Shown: piece after piece, positions 40,670-64,000 of the stretch
Position numbering within the stretch: position 1 is the stretch's first letter
Layout: each line of letters starts with the position of its first letter
Assembly (NCBI RefSeq): GCF_901933205.1
Contig: NC_044574.1
Location: 16,167,733 to 16,231,732, forward strand
Source of the DNA: Camarhynchus parvulus
Lineage: Eukaryota; Chordata; Aves; Passeriformes; Thraupidae
Length of the DNA stretch: 64,000 nucleotides
Direction of reading: 5' to 3'
The notes under the pieces: model-generated
What the model was told of the DNA's origin: nothing
Databases searched by the model: none
The model's input: the letters and a program-made list of their open reading frames with translations, nothing else
Program-made: the position numbers and the translations under genes

Positions 40670-41283
40670 TGTGAAAAATGCCAATCACTTGTTTTTAAAA
40701 TTTTAAAAGTTTAATAGTAATAAAATGGTTACAAAAATAGTAATACAATTAGAGTAATAATAATTTGGACAATTTGAATTAGGACAGTATGAGACAATAG
40801 AGACAAAGAGTTACGGACGTCCGGGTACCTTTTTCTGGGCAGCACGAGCCCGAAAAAGGACACCCGTTAACAAAGGATCAACCCTTAAAAAACAATAGCC
40901 TGTTGCATAGTCATACACTTCATACATGATGCATAAATTCCATTCAAATACAGGATTCTGTCTGGTCATCGTCAACTTCTTCCTCTGAATCCTAACAGCG
41001 CCTTTGAGGTGGGAAGAAGTTTGTTTCTTCTGATAAGAGGGCAGTACATTCTTTTTCTCTGAAAGATTTAGGTGTCCTGCGGCTGCTATCTCGCTGTGAG
41101 TCCTTTCTTTAAAAAAAGTATCCTACATAGCATGGTTTCCATTTTAACATTTTTTATAACCTAAAACTACATTTAACACACTACTTAAGAGAATTAACAC
41201 AGCATTACTTTCTAACACAACACATATAATATTCATTTTAATATTTGCGAAAAGCCAATCATAAAATACATGCATTTTTCACA
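40670..41283 (-). mobile_element. Solo LTR, ERVL-like, with 5-bp target duplication
   Basis: This 614-bp element starts TGTGAAAAATGC and ends GCATTTTTCACA, a perfect 12-bp terminal inverted repeat with TG...CA ends. It is bounded on both sides by the direct repeat GTGCC (40665-40669 and 41284-41288). A 5-bp duplication is typical of class III (ERVL-type) elements. No gag, pol or env sequence is present, so recombination has removed the internal part. On the minus strand a TATA-like GGTTATAAAA follows the U3-like first part, so I read the element as minus-oriented, facing away from LAP3. The sequence resembles an LTR family that I recall as abundant in songbirds; the family name is unverified. 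It ends 402 bp before the LAP3 ATG. Confidence 0.9.
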
Positions 41284-41318
41284 GTGCCGGACCGTGAGGA
41301 AACCCCAGCCCCCGTCCC

Positions 41319-41528
41319 GCTCTCCATCCCCGCTCGGGAGCGCTCCGGGGCTCCGCTCTCCATCCCCGCTCTCCATCCCCGCTCGGGAGCGCTCCGAGGC
41401 TCCGCTCTCCATCCCCGCTCTCCATCCCCGCTCGGGAGCGCTCCGGGGCTCCGCTCTCCATCCCCGCTCTCCATCCCCGCTCGGGAGAGCTCCGCGGCCC
41501 GCTCTCTATCCCCGCTCTCCGTCCCGGC
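41319..41528. repeat. 49-bp minisatellite (about 4 copies) upstream of LAP3
   Basis: The block CTCGGGAG recurs at 41333, 41382, 41431 and 41480, a strict 49-bp period. Each unit contains the 13-mer CTCTCCATCCCCG, present twice between successive blocks, and a palindrome GGAGCGCTCC in the first three units; the fourth has GGAGAGCTCC. Units two and one differ by a single G/A change (CCGAGGC versus CCGGGGC). The array starts 31 bp after the LTR target duplication and ends about 160 bp before the LAP3 ATG, so it may lie in the promoter or 5' UTR. Confidence 0.95.
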
Positions 41529-41685
41529 CCCCCCCGGCAGCCGCCGAGGCACCGCCCCTCGCGGCGCCGGCTGATGAGGCGCTGTGCGCGCCGGGCTCGG
41601 CCCCGCTGCTCCCTTCCCCTCCCATCCCCTCCGTGCTGCCTTGCCTGCCGTGCTCGGTGCCGCGCTCGGTGCCGCGCTCGGTGCC

Positions 41686-55815
<14,130 letters not shown>

Positions 55816-56814
55816 AAATACTTGTCCTAAAATCATCCACTCTGCCTTAAGAAAAAAAATCTTAAAAGGTATCATTCATAAATGAATGCCCCAAGCATAT
55901 TTTCACTATGGGAATTAACTAAAAATGCATTTATAAATTATTACTTGGGTAAGAATATCTCAACTTTGAGATTTTTCATCCCATACCATATTATGCAGCA
56001 AAATAAAAATTATTCTGTTTGAACTACTGAAATATTTAATACCAAAACATCATAATGGGAACTATTGAGACACCTATTTATATGTGAAGTATGCATAACT
56101 GTTGTAAACAATAAATACCTTATTTGGATGTGAGTTATGATTGAGAAAGAATAAACAATCAGTGATAGATGTACCTCAGTTTTGAGTGAACTGTAGGTGG
56201 GGTCAATGGGAACTCTGCAAAGATTTTCATAGAAACACCATTCTGGCATTTTTTCCTTAGAAAAACTAAACTGCTTTTGGTATGTATTGAGGCAGAAATG
56301 ATGCTGTGTGATTAGCATTAGCAAGGCTTCAGCATAGAATTATGTAGTAAGTTATAAACATTAACTTTTTTCAGAAAACTTGTGGGTGCAAGTTAGTGTT
56401 TGTGTGTTTTTAGGGGGACCTGCCCTTATCTCACATGGTTTATGTCATCCTGATAGTTCCCCTCTTTCCTGGTGTGAGCTGGCCACCCTCCAAGCAGGGA
56501 CATTATTCCCAGAATCAGTTCAAACATCAAACACACCTGACAGAACATGAGGTGATGTTTTCTTGACAATTTGGGGGATCCAAGCCCATGAGGTGGGGAT
56601 TTATTTTGGCTTAGTGTGTGTTTTGGGGGTTTTTGTTAAATGCTGTTGTGGACCAAGTGATGCTGAAACAGTGCTTACCCAGGCTCGCACCTGTGAGACA
56701 GAAGCAGGGCAAAGGCTGGAGGAGGAGGGTCCCTCCTGGGGGGACGGCTTTGCTGTCTCTGCTTGCCTTGTTCCAGCAGGGCCAGTGCTGTCCTGGGCTG
56801 GAGTGGGAAGTGTG
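55816..56814. other. LAP3 3' UTR and LAP3-MED28 spacer
   Basis: AT-rich 3' UTR sequence of LAP3 extends to about 56180 (see the polyadenylation cluster), then unremarkable spacer DNA follows. GC content rises from about 56660. No gene was found. An apparent frame from 56563 to 56952 has no recognisable product and runs into a CR1 fragment. Confidence 0.5.
56002..56155 (+). terminator. LAP3: LAP3 polyadenylation signal cluster
   Basis: Three AATAAA motifs occur at 56002, 56110 and 56150, giving 3' UTRs of roughly 200-360 bases. The 56110 motif is preceded by TGTAAAC and followed by T/G-rich sequence, so it is the best candidate. A fourth AATAAA (55811-55816) overlaps the stop codon itself and is probably too early to be used. 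Confidence 0.55.
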
Positions 56815-57125
56815 GCCCGCGGCTTGAGGGAGGAGATCCTCCCACCTCCTCTGCCCTACTGCGGCCACTTCTGGAGTGCTCTGTCCGGTTCTGGGCTGGT
56901 CAGTGCAAGAAACACATGGAGCTACGGGAGAGGGTCCAGCAGAGGGCTGTGAGGATGGACGGTGTGGAACATCTCTTATGAGGAGAGACCGCAGGAACTG
57001 GGTCTGTTTAGTCTGGAGAAGTCTAAGAAGGGATCTTATCCACACATTACAATATCTCTCAGACAGGTGCCAAGAGAATGGTGCATACCCCTTTCAGCGG
57101 CGCCCAGTGACAGCACGGGGAGCAG
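56815..57125 (+). mobile_element. CR1 LINE fragment abutting the MED28 promoter
   Basis: Internal CR1 sequence in plus orientation: GTTCTGGGCTGGTCAGTGCA, AAGAAACACATGGAGCTACG, GAGAGGGTCCAGCAGAGGGC, CTCTTATGAGGAGAGACCGC and GTTTAGTCTGGAGAAG, continuing to CTTTCAGCGGCGCCCAGTGA. This corresponds to the stretch of CR1 just after the reverse transcriptase. The normal 3' UTR and tail are missing. The similarity stops at about 57122, where the MED28 CpG island begins. The left boundary is approximate. Confidence 0.85.
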
Positions 57126-57580
57126 CGCATGCACGGACCCACACGCCGCGGCGGCCCGTAGCTCCGGCCCTCAGCGGGCGGGGCCGCCCGGGCCCGCCCC
57201 GCTCCCGCCGCATGCGCGGCTGCCGATCCCGCCATGGCGGGCGCGCTGGGCGGAATGTTCGGCTCCCAGGCGCCGGGGCCGCCACCGCCGGGCCCTCCCG
57301 GCCCGCCCGGCCTCATCCCGCCGCCCACGGGGCCGCGCAACCCCAACAGCACGCTGGTGGACGAGCTGGAAGCGTCCTTCGAGGTGAGGGGGGGCAGCCG
57401 CGGGCGGGCGCTGCCCTGCCTGTGCCGGCCCCGCAGCCGCTCAGCGCGATGCTTCCCTGTCCGCAGGCCTGCTTCGCCTCGCTGGTGAGCCAGGACTACG
57501 TGAACGGCACGGACCAGGAGGAGATCCGCACCGGTGAGCCCGGGCGGGAGCAGGGCGCCGCCCCTTCCCGCTGCTGGGGG
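57126..57580. promoter_or_regulatory. MED28: MED28 CpG island and promoter
   Basis: A GC-rich, CpG-rich block covers MED28 exons 1 and 2 and only about 110 bp upstream of the ATG. It contains a GGGCGGGG box (57176-57183), its reverse form CCCGCCCCG (about 57194) and CCGCATGCGCGG (57208-57219), which resembles an NRF-1 site. No TATA box is evident. An upstream ATG at 57212 is out of frame with MED28. Confidence 0.75.
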
Positions 57581-59121
57581 CGGTGGCAGGAGTGAAGCGA
57601 AGCTGGGAATGCCCGGGGTGTGGTGGGACGGTCGGAGTGTGCAAAGTGTCTCCTGCGGTTGGGCTGGCGTGCAGTGAAATGCATTTCAAGCACCAGGGGA
57701 GGTGGTGTGATGCGTTCGGAAGCTGAATGAAGCAGTAACCGGGAATGGGAAATGCCAGGCCGGGCAGCTCGGCAGCGCTGCTTTAGGGCTTGGGTGACGC
57801 ACCTCCGGGGAGGTGGAATAAATATTGGTATGAACAGGAGTTTGAAAAGTTGTTCTTGACTACTCCTTAGAAGTGCAGTTGTCCCTGACAATTTTCTGAA
57901 GCTTCACTCAAATGGCGTTTCAATGATTTCGGCATAAATGCTTTTCAAAACTCCTTTCTGGATATTTGGTTATATTCATGTGCTGGCATGGAACAGCTTT
58001 TATTACCAAAACAGTAGTGTGTAGTATGTGAGGGCGCAATATTCTCCTCAGTATATGCATAGATTAGAACACTACACTGAGCTTGTTGCTTAGACATGCA
58101 ACCAAGTTCCATGAATTATTTTATTACTCCTTGTCAGAAATAAAACGTGGGAGGAAGTGTTGTCCTGCACTTCTGAAATAACTTGTACATTTGCAAAGCA
58201 CTGTCTTGTACAAGGACTTACTGGTTTATAAACACATTATTTTAGATAGTCTAAAGATTTTTGTTCTAGAAGGGACTGTGAAAAGTGTTTTTAATAGACC
58301 ACTACCATTACCTATTGAAAATCCTATTTTTTGGAAGCTGTTCTTTCAATACTGTTATTATATGTTTAGGTGTTGATCAGTGCATCCAGAAGTTTCTGGA
58401 TGTTGCAAGACAAACTGAATGCTTTTTTCTGCAAAAAAGACTGCAGCTATCAGTCCAGAAACCAGAACAAGTAATTAAAGAGGTATGTTAATTTACCTGT
58501 CCTGTGCTAGATCAGATAAGCTATGTACCTTCATCACTGTGTTCCTAAGTTTGGGTTTTTCAATATGATGCTGTACATTAAGTTGGTGGAATTTGGCTGT
58601 CATCATACCTGTCATGGAGAAGCTGGATACCTGCTGCTTTGTGGAGTATTGGAACACAGCTGATAATTCATTGGAAGAGACAAACTAGTAAGTCAGATTT
58701 TGCTAGGGATGGTGATCTCTGAAATATGTGACATAGGTGAATGGCACTAGTGCATTCACAATGCTTTCCCTCTGTATCATTAGATGCTTTTCCATTATTC
58801 TCCTTTTCCACTGTAAGTTCAGCTTGAAAACTCAGTGTCTAAAAAAGTTACATGCTCTTTATGTGGGGTGGTTATCCTTTTGAATACTGTCCATATACTA
58901 ATACACCATTTTTTCATCCATAGGATGTTTCAGAATTAAGAAATGAATTGCAGAGAAAAGAAGCATTAATTCAGAAGCATCTGAGTAAACTGCGACACTG
59001 GCAGCAGGTCCTGGAAGACATCAGTGTACAGCACAAAAAGCCTGCAGAAATGCCTCAAGGTCCATTAGCTTACCTAGAACAAGCGTCTGCAAATATTCCT
59101 GCTCCAATGAAGCAAACATAA
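57234..59121 (+). CDS. MED28: Mediator complex subunit 28, 4 exons
   Basis: MED28 is a head-module subunit of Mediator, which links activators to RNA polymerase II; the protein (also called magicin) is also reported at the membrane cytoskeleton. Exons: 57234-57383, 57467-57533, 58370-58482 and 58924-59121, with GT-AG introns in phase, giving 528 nt and 175 aa (human 178). The start has a strong context, GCCATGG. Residues 1-38 are Gly/Pro-rich (a run of PG repeats) and variable among vertebrates. From [12 protein letters not shown] (residue 39) onward the sequence follows mammalian MED28 almost residue for residue, including [20 protein letters not shown] and the coiled-coil region around 74-150 ending [12 protein letters not shown]. 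The C-terminal ASANIPAP motif is present. Introns are 83, 836 and 441 bp and hold no other feature. The gene converges with FAM184B. Confidence 0.97.
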
Positions 59122-61210
59122 CCTTCAGTTTTACACAGCTCAATATTTTAAAAGCAATGGTGTTCTTTGTATGCTTTTTGTATAATGTAATTTATACTGC
59201 AAATATAGTTAAAACAATTAAGCCAAAAATGTTTCCTTGTTTTCTTCTTTTCTTGTATTATAGAAATATGGATTGGTTTTATGTTTTAATGGAAAATATT
59301 CAGAGTTGCTGTTCCGGGTGCTTTCTGGTAGAAGTGTGTCTCCCAGAATGCATCCTTGTTCCTTCTAGAGAGGGTGGCCCTTGCTTTCCCCTCTGGTCTT
59401 TTTGGTTTGATCAAAATATTTGCAAAGATTAGTGTTTGATTTTTCTGGAATATTTTAATGTTTTGTGATCCAGTAATTATCCATGAGTACCACTGCAGAA
59501 ACACTCTTAAAATTGTAGGTCAGATCACTTTTTATTGAAGTGAATTGTCACTCTCCATCGTACTGGATCACCTCATAGAAGGTGTCTTGGGATATTCAAA
59601 TTTGGTTATTATGGGATGAATTGAAATGGAAAAACACACACAAACGAGTGGGATATGTAATGCAGGCCTGATGTTACTGATGTTCTGACTCTCAGGCCAC
59701 TGAAGAGGTGTTCCAAAATACCTACCCCAAAATACAAACCATTCATTGTGGAGGTAGGATCACCACCACTGACCAGTATACAGAATTACCGTCTATTGCA
59801 GTGCTCTATTTAGTAAATTAAATGTAGCCAGGAAAGCTTTTGGAGGTAGAAATAGCAAAAGACTCCTGTGTATTACTAAGCAACAAATTAAATTCATCCA
59901 TATAACCACTTTTCTACTTATTTAGGGGGCCAGAGTTGAATAATTAATTGTTGTAATCCTGGAAGTAAGAATTGCTAATTGTCTATTGAAATTTCTAGTG
60001 TTCTTGGGGCAGCATGGATGAAAAGTAGTGAGAACGGTGCTGTACATTTCCATCCTCACAGATGCCAAGGTACCCATCAGGGTTTCTGTACACTATTTAA
60101 TCTCTTTCTTGATTACCACTATGAAAAGTGCCTTTTTGCCAAATCTACTGCCAAAGTCACTTTTCCAATCAAACAGTTGCTCTTCTAAAAAATAGTAGAT
60201 AACTGGGATGAAAGCATTGGCATGTAGAAGTGTTCTGCCCTTCCTTCCACCTCTGCACCACCAGTGAGATGCAGTGGCTGTTTTGTCTGAAGAGATTGAC
60301 AGTGATTTGTTGGTGTAGCTCTTGCTGGCTGTTGGATGTGAGCAGAGGTTAGGCTGGAGGTACATGTTCTTTGCATGTTTGACATTTTTTTAGGTAGCTG
60401 GGCCCTGTTGGTTGAAATTAAATGGGGATTCAAAGCAATTGAAGAGGAACTATCCTGTCTTAATAGCAGGCTGCTGGTTGCACATTTTCCTGCCTTTTAC
60501 ACTTAATGGGTTAATAACCCAAGAGTCAGCTCTACATGGGTTCTTTCCTGCCAGCATTGAATTAGCATGATCTGATAAATGTAGTCATTTTGCTTTGCTT
60601 TTATGTGGGCATAAAATTAGTATGGAGTTAAAAGGTACAAGGGTGCAGTTCTCATCACTGGAACTCAGTGTACAAGTCTGACTTACTTCAACATTAACAT
60701 AGAACGCTTCTGAAAGACACAGAAATTGGATCATTTACAAGCTTTAATGTTCATACTTACATATCATCTTAATTTATCAGGCTGATACATATATTGAAAT
60801 TCAATGGCAATATTGCATAGCAAATAGCTATAAATATACAAAACAGTTTATGAAGCAAACCAGAAATTATATCTGAACCAGCCTACTATAAACATGCTAC
60901 TTTTGAGGGTGTACTACATGCTGTGCAGCTTAAAATTAATTTAACAAAAAGCATTAAAAACTTTTAAAATTACATTATTATATGCAGAACTTATTTTAAA
61001 CAGCTGATGAAGCAAGCATATAGATGTACAGAAGGAAGGTATTTTTTCAGCTGGTGCCAAATTGAAGTGATACAGTCTCTTCATTAAAAAGTCTTTTCAC
61101 GTAACTGTATCCAAACTTTTCCTTCATTTTTTACAGAAGTTAAAAATGCATTTTCCTGAAATTCATGCCTGTAACTTACTAGATGTAAGAGAGTGCAGGT
61201 ATTTCCTATC
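59122..61210. other. Convergent 3' region between MED28 and FAM184B
   Basis: This holds the MED28 3' UTR (plus) and, if the proposed last exon is right, the FAM184B 3' UTR (minus). No clean AATAAA was found on the plus strand soon after the MED28 stop; ATTAAA-type variants exist. The two 3' UTRs may overlap. No gene or structured RNA was recognised. Confidence 0.5.
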
Positions 61211-63868
<2,658 letters not shown>

Positions 63869-64000
63869 CTAAAGGGAAACAAAGTTATGTGTATGGAAAC
63901 ATGTATTTGTTGGAAGCTGGTATGGAAAGATACATTTGTAAAAGCATTCCAGAACAGAAAGAAGCAACCAGAATGAAGCAATGTGTGAAACACTGAGAAG

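Noticed and set aside
41584..41685. In-frame N-terminal extension of LAP3 starting upstream at 41584
   Set aside because: The codon at 41584 is GTG, not ATG. The first in-frame ATG is 41686 and gives a start similar to mammalian LAP3.

Overview
This is vertebrate nuclear DNA from a bird. Genes are split by GT-AG introns, GC-rich CpG-island promoters punctuate an AT-rich background, and the interspersed repeats are CR1 LINEs with avian-type endogenous-retrovirus LTRs. One LTR type (40670-41283) looks like a family common in songbirds, so I infer a passerine. I could not run a repeat search to confirm this.

The window holds the block QDPR(-) - CLRN2(+) - LAP3(+) - MED28(+) - FAM184B(-), the same order and orientation as on human chromosome 4p15. 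From the left, 1-21.7 kb is AT-rich intergenic DNA with CR1 pieces and a probable LTR nested in one of them. QDPR runs leftwards from a CpG island at about 31.2 kb and has seven exons (238 aa). CLRN2 starts 1 kb away, divergently, with three exons (232 aa). LAP3 has thirteen exons (529 aa) and its promoter lies beside a 614-bp solo LTR and a 49-bp minisatellite. MED28 has four exons (175 aa) and its promoter abuts a CR1 fragment. The last 2-3 exons of FAM184B, read on the minus strand, reach the right edge. Its upstream exons lie outside the window.

Every exon chain except the FAM184B end was checked for reading phase and adds up to a complete open frame. All five genes look intact. QDPR (BH4 recycling), LAP3 (peptide trimming) and MED28 (Mediator) are broadly expressed types with CpG-island promoters. 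CLRN2 (hair-cell tetraspan) has none. They are linked by conserved position, not by a common pathway.

I found no undescribed system of genes. The most notable points are repeat-driven: a solo LTR and palindrome-bearing minisatellite at the LAP3 promoter, a 45-bp minisatellite in QDPR intron 2, a stop-free in-frame QDPR intron 1, and CR1 sequence running up to the MED28 promoter.
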